Below, piece by piece: positions 1-12,077 of a DNA stretch of 64,000 bases. Position 1 is the first letter of the stretch. Each line of letters opens with the position of its first letter. A program made the translations under genes and the position numbers. The DNA lies in assembly GCA_026826555.1 (NCBI GenBank), contig JAKSZT010053883.1, forward strand, positions 25,011,234 through 25,075,233. The letters run 5' to 3'. The stretch is from Tolypeutes matacus. Lineage: Eukaryota > Chordata > Mammalia > Cingulata > Chlamyphoridae. Below the pieces are notes generated by a model, which worked only from the letters and a program-made list of their open reading frames with translations, searched no databases and was not told where the DNA came from.

Positions 1-145
1 AAGAGTTAACACATCAAAATATCAAATGTACAGTGTGCAACAAAAGATTACAAGACCAAGAAAGAAACAGGAAATGATGCCTATCCAAAAGAACATGATA
101 GAAATTCAGAAATCATTTTCAAAGAAGACCAGACTTTGGTCACAT

Positions 146-298
146 CAGGCAAAGACTTTTATTTTATTTTATTTTATTTTATTTTATTTTATTTTATTTT
201 TTTACTGGGAGGTCCCAGGGATCGAACCCAGGTCCCTCCATATGGGAGACGGACACTCAACCATTTGAGCCACATCCGTCCCCCAGGCAAAGACTTTT
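146..298 (-). mobile_element. DAS SINE (head-only type) with (TTTTA)n tail
   Basis: The antisense tRNA-like head lies at 204-283 (B-box complement GGGATCGAACCC at 219-230, A-box complement TTTGAGCCACAT). The tail is about nine TTTTA units (161-203). The copy is flanked by a perfect 15-bp target-site duplication, CAGGCAAAGACTTTT (146-160 and 284-298). It is inserted in L1 ORF1 sequence. Confidence 0.93.
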
Positions 299-456
299 AA
301 AAAAAGGTCTTAACTATGCTCAAAGAGCTAAAGGAAAACATGGACAAAGAAATAAAGAATATCAGGAAAATGAGAATTTCAATAAAGAGATAGAAATTAT
401 AAAAAGGAAACAAACAAAGCTGAAGACCACAATAACTGAAATTAAAACTACCCTAG

Positions 457-880
457 GGAAACGGATGTGGCTCAAGTGATTGGGCTCCTATCTACCATAT
501 AGGAGGTTCAGGGTTTGATTCTTGGGTCCTCCTGGTGAAAGGAAAGCTAGCCCCCACAGCGAGCTGGCCCACGTGGAGTGCTGGCCCATGCAGTAGTGCT
601 GGTGCAGCGAGATGACACAACAAAAAGAGACAAAAAACAGAGACAATAAGATGCGGCAGACCAGGGAGCTGAGGTAGTGCAAGAGATTGAGCAGCCTCTC
701 TCCATTCCAGAAGGTCCTAGGATCAGTTTCCGGTGCTGCCTAAAGAGAATACAAGCAGACACAGAAGAACATACAGAAAGCAGACACTGAGTGCTAAAAC
801 AAAGTGTGTGTGTTTGTGTGTGTGGGGGATATAAATAAACAAATCTTTAAAAAATTAAAAATAAAAAAAAATCTAAAGGG
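457..880 (+). mobile_element. DAS SINE, chimeric (long) type
   Basis: It has a tRNA-like head (AAACGGATGTGGCTCAAGTG, then GGGTTTGATTC), a second part of about 250 bases of the kind seen in other long copies here, a short GT run and an A-rich tail. It interrupts L1 ORF1, and its tail abuts the LTR at 884. Confidence 0.88.
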
Positions 881-883
881 ATT

Positions 884-1651
884 TGTGGCAGTTTGTAATT
901 ATTTTATAAATCCCAAAAAGAGAAATATTATGTTTGTAAACTAATCTGTTCCTCTGGGTGTGATATCCTTTGATTGCACTAAATTCAGTTGAGGGGACTT
1001 TGATTACATTACTTGATAAAATTGCTTTAGGGCTTTTGATTGGACTATATCAGTGATGCATGACTCAGGTTGATTCTTCATCCCCTTGCTGGGTCTGATG
1101 TAAACAGACTCACATGGACAGAGGGAAAAAGGGAGCTGTCATGTTTGATTCTGCCATGTGAGAGGAAAGACTCCAGTTTTGCCCACAGCTGAGCTACAAG
1201 GACAGAAGTCCTAAGAGACAAGCCCCATGCCAGGAGAAAGAGAACTACAGGATCACTTAAGCATGAAAGCCCAAGAGGCTAGGCCCATGGAGCAGTTCAA
1301 GAGGAGATGGTGAGCATGGAGGGGAAGGCTGAAGCCATGGCAGAGATCAACAGCCGCCTTGCTTCACCACATGGCAATAAGTCATGATCAACAATAGCTG
1401 ACTTTGGTGAGAAAGCATCTCTGCTGATGCCTTGATTTGGACATTTTATGGCCTTGGAACTTTTACTCCAAATAAATACCCTTTATAAATACCCTTTATA
1501 AATACCTTGGAACTTTTACTCCAGGTAAATACCCTTTTTAAATACCCTTTATAAATACCCTTTATAAAGCTTTTACTCCAAATAAATACCCTTTATAAAG
1601 CCAAGACATTTCTTGTACTTTGCATCAGTAGCCCTTTGGCAAACAAAAATA
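884..1651 (+). mobile_element. Solo LTR-like element (MaLR/ERVL type, class uncertain)
   Basis: It begins TGTGGCAG and ends in GGCAAACAAAAATA, with short near-identical flanks (GGGATT and AGGGTT) consistent with a 4-6-bp duplication. L1 ORF1 sequence resumes right after it. No internal coding region is present. The 3' half contains a local tandem array of ATACCCTTTATAA-like units (about 1465-1590). The assignment is from general appearance. Confidence 0.55.
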
Positions 1652-2906
1652 GGGTTCAACAGCAGTTTGGAATAGGCAGAAGAAAGAATTAGTGACCTCA
1701 ATGATAAGACAACTGAAATTATTCAATCCAAGGAGTGAAAGAAAAAAGAATGAAGAAAAGTGAACAGAGCCTAAGAGACTTGTGGGACACCATCAAGTGA
1801 CCCAATACACGCATTGTAGGAGTCTCAGAAGGAGAAGAAAGGCAGAAGTGGGCAGAAGGAATATTCGAAGAAACAATGGCTGAAAACTTCCCAAATTTAA
1901 CAAAAGCCATGAACATATATATCCAAGATTCCCAGTGGACCCAAAACAGGACAAATTCAAAGTGATCAATGTCCAGACACATTATAATCAAACTGTTGAA
2001 TGCCAACAGAGAGAATCCTGAAAGATGCAAGAGAGAATAACACGTCTTGTGCAAGGGAGTCTCAGTAAGATTAAGTGCTGATTCCTCATTAGAAACCATG
2101 GAGGCAAAAAAGCAATAGGACAACATAGCTAAAGAACTGAAGGAAAATAATTGCCAACCAAAAATTTTATATACGGCGAGACTGTCTTTTAAAAATGAGG
2201 GAGAGAAAAGATATTCTTAGATTAAACAAAAGCTTAGGGTGTTCATCACCACTAGACCTGCCCTATAAAAGCAATGCTAAAGGAAGTTCTTCAGATTGAA
2301 AGGAAGGACAACAGAAAGTAGATTGAAGCATCATAAAGAAATAAAGATTTCTGGTAAAGGTAAATACATGGGTAGTTATAAAAACCATTAATATTGTATT
2401 TTTGGTTTGTAATTCCACTTTTCACTTCTTACAGGATCTAAGACACAAATGCATAAAAAAATAATGGTAAATCTATGGATTTGGACATGATGTATAAAGC
2501 TGTAATTTGTGACAAGCAACATAAAGGTGGGGGGACAGAAGTGTACAGGGACATAATTTGTGAGGGTTATTCAAGTTAAGTTTGTATCAAATCAAATGAA
2601 ATTGTTATAAATTTAGGATGTTTGATTTAAGCTCCCTTGTAACCACAAAGAAAATAACTTAAAAATATACTCAAAAGAAAATGAGAAGGAACTCAAAATG
2701 GTTCACTACAAAAGATCATCTAAATACAGAAATAGACATTAGTGGAAGAATTGAGAGGCAAAAAAAAATGTATGATTTACAAAAACCAAATAGAAAAATA
2801 GCAGATGTAACTCCTGTATTATCAGCATTTACTTTAAATACAAATGGTTTAAATTATCCAGTCAAAAGGCAGAGACTGGAAGAATGGATAAAAAAGTGTG
2901 ACCCGG

Positions 2907-3339
2907 GGGTGGATGTGGCTCAAATGGTTGGGCGTCCATCTGCCATATGGAGGGACCCGGGTTTGATCCCCGGGACCTCCCGGTAAAATAAAAACAATAT
3001 ATATATAGAAGGCGCATGGGCTGCCAGGCTCTGTGTGCCGATGAGCTGCCAGGCCCCGGGAGCCATGCAGCAAGATGATGATGTAACAGGGGAGAGACAA
3101 GACGAGATGCTCTGAAAACCAGGAACCAAGGTGGTGCAGGTGGCAGGACACCTCCCTCCTACATTGGAGGTCTCCAGGATCGAATCCTGGTGAAGACTGG
3201 AGGAGGAGGATGAGAAGAGATGGCAGGAAACAGACACAGAGAATTGCCCAGCGAATGGACACAAAATAGCAAATGGGGAAGGGGGGGTTTAAAATGGAAA
3301 GTAAATAAATAAATCTTTAAAAAAAAAAAAAAAAAAAGC
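2907..3339 (+). mobile_element. DAS SINE, chimeric (long) type
   Basis: It has a well-kept head (GGATGTGGCTCAAATGG and GGGTTTGATCCCC), then a long second domain and a poly(A) tail of about 20. The flanks AAAAGTGTGACCC and AAAAGCATGATCC are an imperfect target-site duplication. It is inserted at the start of the endonuclease region of the + strand L1. Confidence 0.9.
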
Positions 3340-3496
3340 ATGATCCATCTGTATGCTGTCTCCAAGAAACTCACCATAATTTCAAAAACACAAATAGGTT
3401 GAAAGTGAAAGAACAGAAAAATAAAATCAATGGAAATAGTAACTGAAAGAGAGCTTGGGGTAGTTATACTAATATAAAATAGACTTTAAGTAAAAA

Positions 3497-3847
3497 ATGG
3501 TTACAATGGACAAGGAAGGACACTATATGTTGACAAAAGGGTTAATTCAACAAGAAGATATAACAATTATAAATTTGTATGCACCTAACAGCAGAGCCCC
3601 AAAATACATGAAGGAAATATTGACAGATTTGAAGGAAGAACTTGATGATTCTATAATGATGGTAAGAGATTTCAATACACCATTTTCAAGAATGAACAGG
3701 ACATTTAGACAGAAGATAAGTAAGGAAATAAAAGACTTGAATGACACTATAAATCAACAAGACCTAACAAAAATATATAGAACACTTCACCCCAAAACAC
3801 AGACTACACATTCTTCTCGAGTGCACATGGATTATTCTTCAGGATAG
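3497..3847 (+). pseudogene. L1 ORF2 endonuclease remnant
   Basis: A 116-codon open piece contains the endonuclease-domain stretch IINLYAPNSRAPKYM and a decayed GDFN-type motif (read here as VRDFNTPF), followed by the LTKIYRTLHP region. It belongs to the + strand L1 and stops at a TAG inside the domain. Confidence 0.85.
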
Positions 3848-5407
3848 ACCATATGTTATGTCACAAAAAAGTCTCAATAGATTAAAAAATATTTAAATCA
3901 TACAATGTATCTTCTCTGGCCACAACAGAATGAAGCTAGAAATCAATAACTGAGGGAGAAATGGAAAATTCACAAACATGCGGAAATTAAATAATACATT
4001 CTTTTTTTTAAATAAAATTTTATTTCATGTATATCATTCATATATGAACATACATAAGCAGTAACTGTAGTAAAAGTTGTGAACTTATAAAACAAACATG
4101 AATATAATCATACAGGGATCTCTGACATCACCCCAACACCAACACCTTGTGTTGCTGTGAAACATTTGTTACAAATTATGAAAAAGCATCGTCAAAATAT
4201 TACTACTAACCATAGTCCATATCTTACATTTGGTGTATTTTCTCCCCAACCCACGCGATTTTTAACACCATATTACACCGTATTACACATTTGTTATAGT
4301 TCATGAGAGAACATTCTCATTTTTATCCTTTTAACCACAGTCCATCTTCCACTACAGGATTCTTTGTGTTATACAGTCCCATGCTTTGTACAATCCATTT
4401 AGTGTATACTCAGTGGCTCTCATATTTATCACAGAGTTGTGTTGTCATCACCACAGTCAATTTTAGAACATTTTCATTACTCCAAAACAAAAAAATCCCA
4501 TACCCCTTTATACTCCCCTTTAGTTGTCTCTTAGAATTGATATATCTTCTTTGCCATTGCTGCAAAAATATTACAATATTACTGTTAACTATCATCCATA
4601 AGTTACATTAGTTGTAATTTTCACATGTATCACCATATTCTTAATACTTTTTTTTGTAAATGAAGAACATTCTTATATTTATACTAGTAACCACAATATT
4701 CATCTACCACCAAAATCACTGTTATACATTCCCTAGATTATTCTCTAGTTTTTTTTCAATTGACATTTATGTCTACAACCATAATTTCATTTATAAATTA
4801 GCAGTGTTAGTTATACTCACTGTAATGTGTTACCATCAACTCTATTAATTTCCACACTTTTACCATAAAGCTTATTAAAAATTCTACCCACATTGAGCAT
4901 CAGCTCCCATTTTCAACCCACATTCTATTTCCTAGTATCCTATACTCCATGAGTTTACTTATCGTATTTAGTTCACATTAAGGAGAACATACAATATTTG
5001 CCCCTTTTTGTCTGACTTATTTCACTCAACATAATATCCACAAGGTTCATCCATGTTGTCATATGCATTCTGATTTCATTTATTTTTACAGCTGAATAGT
5101 ATTCCATTGTATGTATACACCACATTTTGTTTAGTCATTCATCAGTTGATGGGCACTTGGACTAGTTCTGTATTTTAGCAATTGTGGATAATGCTGCTAT
5201 GAACATCAGTGTGCAAATGTCAGTTTGCTTCCTTGCTTTCAGTTCTTCTGAATATAGTCCCAGTAACGGAATTGCTGGATCATACATACTTCTATATTCA
5301 GCTTCTTGAGGTACTGCCAAACTGTCTTCCACAGAGGCTGCACCATTATCACCAACATGAAGGAGTGGTCCATTTCTCCACAACTTCTCCAGCACTTGTA
5401 GTTTTTT

Positions 5408-5788
5408 TTTGTTTTTTTTTTAAGATTTATTTATTTTATTTATTTTTATTTTTCTTTACTTGTCCCCCTTTCCCCTAGATGGTTCACTCATTGTTTGCTC
5501 ACTGTCTCCAGGAGGCACCGGGAAGTGAACCCGGGACCTCCCCCATGAGAGGCGGGGCTCAAGGGACTGAGTCACATCTGCTCCCGGTGAGCTGTGATGT
5601 CTGCTGGCTTGTGGCCTCTGCTTGTTGCAGCAGGGGCAGAGTCTAGCTTGTTGTGGCAGGACGTGGCTTTCTGGCTCGTTGTGGTGGGAGGCAGCATCTG
5701 CTCATCTATTAGGAGGCAGCAGGACATGAACCGGGACCTCCCAAGTGGTAGGCAGGCACTCAAGTGGTTGAGGCACATCTGCTTCCCT
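5408..5788 (-). mobile_element. DAS SINE, long antisense copy in the - strand L1
   Basis: An antisense copy starts with poly(T) and AAGATTTATTTATT. The usual GGCACCGGGAAGTGAACCCGGG block sits in the middle, and a second antisense head ends CACATCTGCTTCC. Flanking TTGTAGTTTT repeats are seen on both sides. Confidence 0.85.
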
Positions 5789-6163
5789 CATTGTAGTTTT
5801 GATCTGCATTTCCCTACTAGCTAGTGATGTTGGACATTTTTTCATGTGCTTTTTGGCCATTTGTATTTCCTCTTTGGAGAAATGTCTATTCAAGTCTTTT
5901 TTTCCATTTTTAAAATTGGGTTGCTTGTCTTTTTATTGTTGAATTATATGATCTCTCTATATAACATGGATATTAAACCCTTGTCAGATATGTAGTTTCC
6001 AAATATTTTCTCCCATTGAATAGTCTGCCTTTTCACTCTCTTGAAAAGTCTTTTGAAGAACAAAAGTGTTTAATTTTCAAGAGATCCCATTTATCTAGTT
6101 TTTGTTTTGTTGCTCATGCTTTGGGTGTAAGGTTTAAAAAACTACCGCCTACCACAAAATCTT

Positions 6164-6504
6164 TTTTTTTTAAGATTTATTTTAAAAATAAATCTTTATG
6201 TATTATTTATTTCTCACCACCCCCATTGTTTGTGCTTCTTGGTTCGTTGTGTGCTTGTCTTCCTTTTAGGAGGCACTGGGAACTGAATCTGGGAACTCCC
6301 ATGAGGGAGGGAGGTGCCTAATTACTTGAGCCACCTCTGCTCCCTGCTTTGTTGTGCCTCTCATTATGTTTTCCTCCTTGTGTCTTATGTCTCTTGTTGT
6401 GTCAGCTCACTGTACCAGCCTGTTGAGTCAGCTCACGAACCAAACTCAGGACCTCCCATGTGGTAGGCAGGAACTCAATCGCTTGAGCCACATCTGCTTC
6501 CCTG
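6164..6504 (-). mobile_element. DAS SINE, long antisense copy
   Basis: It is flanked by a 16-bp target-site duplication, CCTACCACAAAATCTT (6148-6163) and CCTACCACAAGATCTT (6505-6520), with one mismatch. Poly(T), the second domain and the antisense head are all present. Confidence 0.92.
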
Positions 6505-6544
6505 CCTACCACAAGATCTTGAAGATGCTTCTCTACATTTTCTT

Positions 6545-6641
6545 TCTTTTTTTTTTTTTTTATCGGGAGGTCCTGGGGATCAAACCCTGGTCTCTCCATA
6601 TGGTAGACGGACGCCGAACCTCTTGAGCCACATCCGTTTCC
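6545..6641 (-). mobile_element. DAS SINE, head-only antisense copy
   Basis: It has a poly(T) then the antisense head, flanked by a perfect 14-bp duplication CTCTACATTTTCTT (6531-6544 and 6642-6655). Only 25 bases separate its left duplication copy from the right duplication copy of the preceding DAS, so the L1 received two separate SINE hits here. Confidence 0.94.
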
Positions 6642-7304
6642 CTCTACATTTTCTTCTAGAAGTTTTATGGTTGTATCTTTTCTATTTAGGTCCTTGATCC
6701 ATTTTGAGTTAATTTTTGTATAAGGTGTGAGATAGGGGTCTTCTTTCTTTCATTTGGATATGGATATCTACTTCTCCCATTTGTTGAATAGACTGTTCTG
6801 GCCCAGCTGGGTGGGCTTGACTGCCTTGTCAAAAATCACTTGACCATAGATGTGAGGACCTATTTCTTAGTTCTCAATTTGGTTCCATTGGTTAATTTGT
6901 CTATCTTTATGCCAGTATGACACTGTTTTTACCACTCTAGCTTAGTAGTATGCTTTAAAGTCAGGAAGTGAGTCGTGCAACTTTGTTCTTCTTTTTAAAG
7001 ATATTTTTGGCTATTTGGGGCCCCTTACGCTTCCAAATAAATTTGATAATTGGCTTTTTCACTTCTGGGAAAAAAAAAAAAAGGCTGTTAGGATTTTTAT
7101 TGGGATTGTGTTGAATCTGTAAATCAATTTGGGTAGAGTTGACATCTTAACTATATTTAGTCTTCTAATCCATGAATACAGAATGTCCTTCCATTTATTT
7201 AGTTCTTCTTTGGTTTCTTTTTAGCAATGTTTTGTAATTTTCTGAATACAGGTTCTTTATGTCTTTGGTTAAGTTTATTCTTAAATATTTGGTTCTTTTA
7301 GTTA

Positions 7305-7496
7305 CTATTGTAAATGGAATTTTTTTCTGACTTTTTCCTCAGATTGCTCATCAGTAGTGTGTAGAAATGCTACTGATTTTTGAGTATTAATCTTGTATCC
7401 TGCCACTTTGCTGAACTTATCCATTAGTTCTAGTAGCTTTGTCATAGATTTTTTGGGATTTTCTAGATAAAAGATCATATCATCAGCAAATAGCAA
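7305..7496 (-). pseudogene. L1 ORF2 RT active-site remnant (FADD)
   Basis: A 63-codon frame begins [17 protein letters not shown], the RT motif with both catalytic aspartates, followed by the usual L1 [10 protein letters not shown] block. It is cut off from the upstream RT part by frameshifts. Confidence 0.85.
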
Positions 7497-7557
7497 CAGT
7501 TTTACTTATTTCTTTTCTATTTGGGTGCCTTTTACTTTTTCATCTTGCCTAATTGCT

Positions 7558-8121
7558 CTAAGTAGAACTTCTAGCACAATATTGAATAATAGTGGTGATA
7601 GTGGGTATCCTTGTCTTGTTCCTGATTTCTGTGGGAAAGTTTTCAGTTCTTTCACCATTGAGTACAATGCTAGCTATAGGTTTTTCATATATGCACTTTA
7701 CCATATTGAAAAAGCTTCTTTCTATTCCTATCTTTTGGATTGTTTTTATCAAGAAAGGATGCTGTATTTTGTCAAATGCCTTTTCTGTGTCAATTGAGAG
7801 GATCACATGATATTTCTTCCTCAATTTATTAATTTGGTTTATTACATTAATTGATTTTCCTGTGTTGAACCACCCTTGCATACCTGGGATAAAACCCACT
7901 TGATTGTGGTGTATAATTATTTTAATGTACTTTTGGATTAAGTTTTCAAGTATTTTGTTGAGGATTTTTGCATCTATATTCATTAGAAAAATTTGTCTGT
8001 AATTTTCTTTTTTCATAGTATCTATATTGGTTTCCATCTTCATTCCATTATAATCAGTGAAAGTGTTTTGTATAATTTCAATCTTTTTACATTTACTAAG
8101 ACCTATCTTGTGACCTAGCAT
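7558..8121 (-). pseudogene. L1 ORF2 remnant: endonuclease end fused to reverse transcriptase
   Basis: This 187-codon frame joins the endonuclease C-terminal region directly to the RT block [20 protein letters not shown] and then [16 protein letters not shown] and [14 protein letters not shown]. The linker that normally separates these parts is missing. Compared by eye with the intron 8 L1, the deletion is about 0.85 kb. The catalytic FADD motif lies in another frame further downstream, so the enzyme is dead. Confidence 0.8.
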
Positions 8122-8429
8122 ATGGTCTATCCTGGAGAAAGATCCATGAAGACTTGAAAAGAATGTATATCCTGCTGTTTTGGGGTGTAATGCTCTATAA
8201 ATGTTTATTTATCATATTGTTCAAGCTCTCTGTTTCCTTGTTTATCCTCTGACCAGATGTTCTAGCCAATGCTAGATATAATTAACTCTCCAACTGCTAT
8301 TGCAAAGATGTCTCTTTCTCCCCTCAGTTTTGCCAGTGTGTGCCTCATGTATCTTGGGGCACCCAAATTAGGTGCATAAGTATTTACTATAGTTATTTCT
8401 TTTTGGTGAAATGCCCCTTTTATTAATAT

Positions 8430-8636
8430 TTAATGTCCTTCATATCTTATAACAGTTTTGCATTTAAAATCTATTTTGTCTGATATTAGTATCATTACTC
8501 CAGATCTTTTTTGGTCACTATTTGTATGAAATATCTTTTTCCAAACTTTCACTTTCAATCTGGTTGTGTCCTTATGTCTGAGGTGAGTCTCTTGTAGACA
8601 GCATATAGGTTTCTCATATATATATTTTAAATCCAT
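8430..8636 (-). pseudogene. L1 ORF2 endonuclease N-terminal remnant
   Basis: A 68-codon frame carries [14 protein letters not shown], the endonuclease motif with the catalytic Glu, then GVMILISDKIDFK. It continues toward the inter-ORF region at about 8700. Confidence 0.8.
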
Positions 8637-9554
8637 TCTGTCAGTCTATGTCTTTTGATTGGGGAATTCAATTAATTAACATTTAATGTTATTACTGTAA
8701 AGCATTGCTGAGATTCAAAGGGGGCTCTGCTGGCCAAATCCACTGAAGGGTAACCACTTTCCACATTCCACCACACCCTCTTTCTTCCCAGGGAGGTAGA
8801 CGTCTATTCTCCTCTCAGTTGGCTGCAGTGAGCCACAGGTTTCATCCACGTTGCTTACCTTGATGGTGGGGGATGGGTGCTGTTCCCTGTGGCTAGTAAC
8901 TCGCAGTTTTCATTTTGGCTTCTTTGTACCTCTCTCTCTTACTCTCCTGGGAGGTGCACAGCACTCTCCTGATCTGCAGAGCCTCAAAGCAGGTCCCTCA
9001 GAAAACTTTTTACCCCTTTTCCACTGTTTTTGCGAGAGAGTTGAGCACTACCTATCTATTCTGATCTCATCTTCCTAGAAATCCCCAACAATACAATCTT
9101 AAACAACCAAAGGGCAAGAAGAAATCAAAGGGAAATTAGGAAATAAGAAGAATAAAAACAAAAATGCAACATATGGAACTTATGGGATGCAGCAAAGGCA
9201 GTGCTGAGAGGGAAATTTATAGCTCTAAATGCTTACATATAAAATCAGAGACCTAACCTCACAACTGGAGGAAATAGAAAAGAAGAACAAAATAAAACCA
9301 AAGTGAACAGAAGGAAGGAAATAAAGATTAGAACACAGATAAATGAAATAGTGAGAAGAAAAACAATAAAGAGAACCAACAAAACCAATAATTAGTTCTT
9401 TGAAAATATCAATAAAATGTACAATTCTTTAGCTTGACTGACAAAGAAAAAAAGAAAGAGGATGCAAATACTTAAATCAGAAATGAAAGGGGGGACATTA
9501 CTACTGACTCTACAGAAATAAAAAGGATTATAAGAGGATAGATACTATAAACAA

Positions 9555-9887
9555 TTGGACACCCACAAATTAGATAACCGAGATGAAATAAACAAATTCC
9601 TAGAAACACATAAACTACCTAAACTGAATCAAGAAGAAATAGAAGACCTCAATAGGCCAATAACAACTAAAAGGATTGGATCTGTGATCATAAACCTCCC
9701 AACAAAGATAAGTCTGGGACCACATGTCTTCATTGGTGAATTTTATGAAACATTCAAAGAAGATTTAATGACAATCCTGTTTAAATGCTTCTCAAAAATT
9801 GGTGAGGAGGGAACACTTTCTAAACCATTCTGTGAGGCCAGCATCATCCTAATACCAAAGTCAGATAATGATATCACAAGAAAATAA
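9555..9887 (+). pseudogene. L1 ORF2 remnant, linker before the reverse transcriptase
   Basis: A 110-codon open piece of the + strand L1 includes the stretch ending CEASIILIPKSDND, just before RT motifs. It is one of several disconnected open frames of the same dead ORF2. Stops and frameshifts separate it from the endonuclease part (3497-3847) and the RT core (9890-10450). Confidence 0.8.
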
Positions 9888-10947
9888 AATTACAGACCAC
9901 TATCCCTTATAAATATAGATGCAAAGATCCTCAACAAAATACTAGCAAACCAAATCCAACAGCACATTAAAAGGTTTATACACCACAATCAAATGAGATT
10001 TATCCCATGAATGCAGGGTGGTTTAACATAAGAACCAATGTAATACACCACATTAATAGAATGAAAGAATAAAACCCAAATGATTATGTCAATTGATGCA
10101 GAAAAATTATTTGATAAAATCCAGCACCCTTTCTTGATAAAAACACCCAGAAAAAAAAAAAAAAAAAAAAAAAAAAAAGGAATAGAGGAGAATTTCCTCA
10201 ATGTGATAAAAAGGCTATGAAAAACCCATAGCTAACATCATGTCCAACAGTGACTATCTGAAATCTTTTCCCCAATGATTTGGATGCCCACTGACACCAC
10301 TGTTATTCAACATTTACTGGACATTGCTAGAATAAATAAACCATCCAAATAGGAAAGTAAGAAGTAAAACTTTCCCTGTTTGTAGATGACATGATCCTAT
10401 ATATAGAAAATCCTGAAAAATCTACAACAGTGCTACTAGAACTAATATAATAAATGATTTCAGAAAAGTAATGGGGTACAAGATGAATATGTAAAAATCA
10501 GAGGTGTTTTGATATACTAGTGATAAACAATCTGAAAAAGAAATCAAGAAAAAATCCATGCATAGTGGCAACTAAAAGAATAAAATACCAAGGAATAAAT
10601 TTACCCAAGGATGTAAAAGACTTGTTGCACTAGTTAAGTTCATGTGTCAACTTGCCTAGGTTATGGTGTCCAGTTTGGTCAAGCAAATATGGCCTGATTA
10701 CTATTTCATGGATTTAATTCATTAAGTCAGTTGATTGCATCTATAACTAATTACATCTACAATCAATAAAAGAGATGGTCTTCAGCAATGAGAGATGTAT
10801 CATCCAATTAGTTGAAGGCTTAAAGGGAGAACTGATGAATAACCCACAAAATTAGCAGTGCTTTCACACCTGTTATACCTAAAATAATGTATCATATTAT
10901 TTTCAATAATGCATTCACTGACATCTTTTTTTAAATTTATGAATTCG

Positions 10948-11120
10948 CTTTTTTAAAAAAGATTTATTTATTTTAAAGAATTATTCCCCTCCTCCCCCAG
11001 ATGGTTCTTTCATCTGTCTGCCCATTGTTTGCTCGCCTTCTCCAGGAGGCACTGGGAATGAACCCAGGACCTCCCAGTGATGAGGGGCATCCAACTGGTT
11101 GAGCTACATCCACTTCTAAC
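10948..11120 (-). mobile_element. DAS SINE, antisense, shortened
   Basis: Poly(T)/AAGATTTATTTATT, then the block CTCCAGGAGGCACTGGGAATG and the antisense head ending GAGCTACATCCACTTC. Both boxes carry changes. No clear target-site duplication was read. Confidence 0.85.
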
Positions 11121-11326
11121 CTTGGTTTTTCTTTAGAATTACTTTTTCTGTAGCCAGGACATGCTCCTTTTAAATGATTCCACATTTATTCTTACAAACA
11201 TTTTTCCTGGACTCTTCTGCTAATCAATGAACAAGCAGTAAACAATTCATCAATCAGAAAGAAAATTTTCTGCTTGTACTTCAGCAAGTCAATTTCTCCT
11301 GGGGAATTCATTGAAACCTTTATCAG

Positions 11327-11457
11327 GGGGACGGATGTGGCTCAAAGGGTTGGGCATCCGTCTCCCATATGGAGGGACCCGGGTTCGATCCCTGGGACCT
11401 CCTGGTAAAAAAATAAATAAATAAAATAATTAAAAAAAACAACAACAACAGAAAAAC
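11327..11457 (+). mobile_element. DAS SINE, head-only, well preserved
   Basis: It has a head with intact-looking A box (GTGGCTCAAAGGG) and B box (GGGTTCGATCC), then an A-rich tail of AAAT and CAA units. It is flanked by an 11-bp duplication ACCTTTATCAG (11316-11326 and 11458-11468). Confidence 0.93.
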
Positions 11458-11550
11458 ACCTTTATCAGTGTTCCCAACTTGCAGCCTGTCCTATGGAATT
11501 TGGTTGCCAACCTCAATGGGTGCGTGAACCAATTTCTGTAATAAATTTCA

Positions 11551-11552
11551 TA

Positions 11553-11597
<45 letters not shown>

Positions 11598-11600
11598 TGT
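11551..11600. repeat. (AT)n microsatellite
   Basis: Alternating TA runs for about 40 bases, with a second short run at 11640-11652. It lies in the 3' part of the unclassified repeat. Confidence 0.9.
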
Positions 11601-12077
11601 ATCTCCTGTTGGTTCTATTTCTCTATTTCTATTTCCACATATATATATATATGTGGAAAATTCTTCAACATAGAAAATTATAAAACATTGCTGAAGGAAA
11701 TTAAAGAAGACTTAAGTAACTGGAAGGACAGTCTGTGTTTACAGATTGCAAGACTAAATATTGTTAAGATGTCAGTTCTATCCAAAGCAATATATAGTTC
11801 AATTCAATATGAACCTAAATCCCAAAAGCCTTCTTTGCATAAATGGAAGTGCCAATCATCAAATTCGTTTGGAAGGGTAAGGGCCCCAAATAGCCAAACG
11901 CATCTTGAAAAAGAAGAACAAAGTTGGAAGATTCATATTTCTCAATTAAAAAAAAACAAAAAACTTATTACCAAGCTACAGTAACCAAAACAGTGTGGTA
12001 TTGGCAAAAGGATAGACATATAGACAAGTGAAATGAAATTAAGAGTTCATAGATAAACCCTCAAGTCTATGTTCAAT

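Larger units (their letters stand above)
4004..9086 (-). mobile_element. L1 LINE, - strand, inserted into the older L1; internally deleted
   Basis: It starts at a poly(T)/3' UTR at 4004 and ends at an L1-like 5' end at about 9086. It is flanked by a 14-bp target-site duplication with two mismatches (3990-4003 and 9087-9100), and on removing it the outer L1 reads through. ORF2 remnants carry LFADDM in a 7305-7496 frame, an RT finger region in 7558-8121 and an endonuclease piece (CCLQETHL) in 8430-8636. ORF1 is absent: inter-ORF sequence at about 8710 runs straight into 5'-UTR-like sequence. Three DAS SINEs are nested inside (5408-5788, 6164-6504 and 6545-6641). Confidence 0.8.
10624..11655 (+). 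mobile_element. Unclassified interspersed repeat with two DAS copies inside
   Basis: L1 ORF2 sequence stops at about 10623 (GTAAAAGACTTG) and resumes at about 11656. The insert begins GTTAAGTTCATGTGTCAACTTG, continues CCTAGGTTATGGTGTCCAG and ends in an (AT)n run plus GTTGGTTCTATTTCTC. The same opening and closing phrases are in the copy at 63440-63935. I could not name the family with confidence. Confidence 0.6.

Noticed and set aside
1470..1590. CRISPR-like repeat spacing in the LTR array
   Set aside because: The units are contiguous and irregular, and this is a mammalian LTR, not a CRISPR array.
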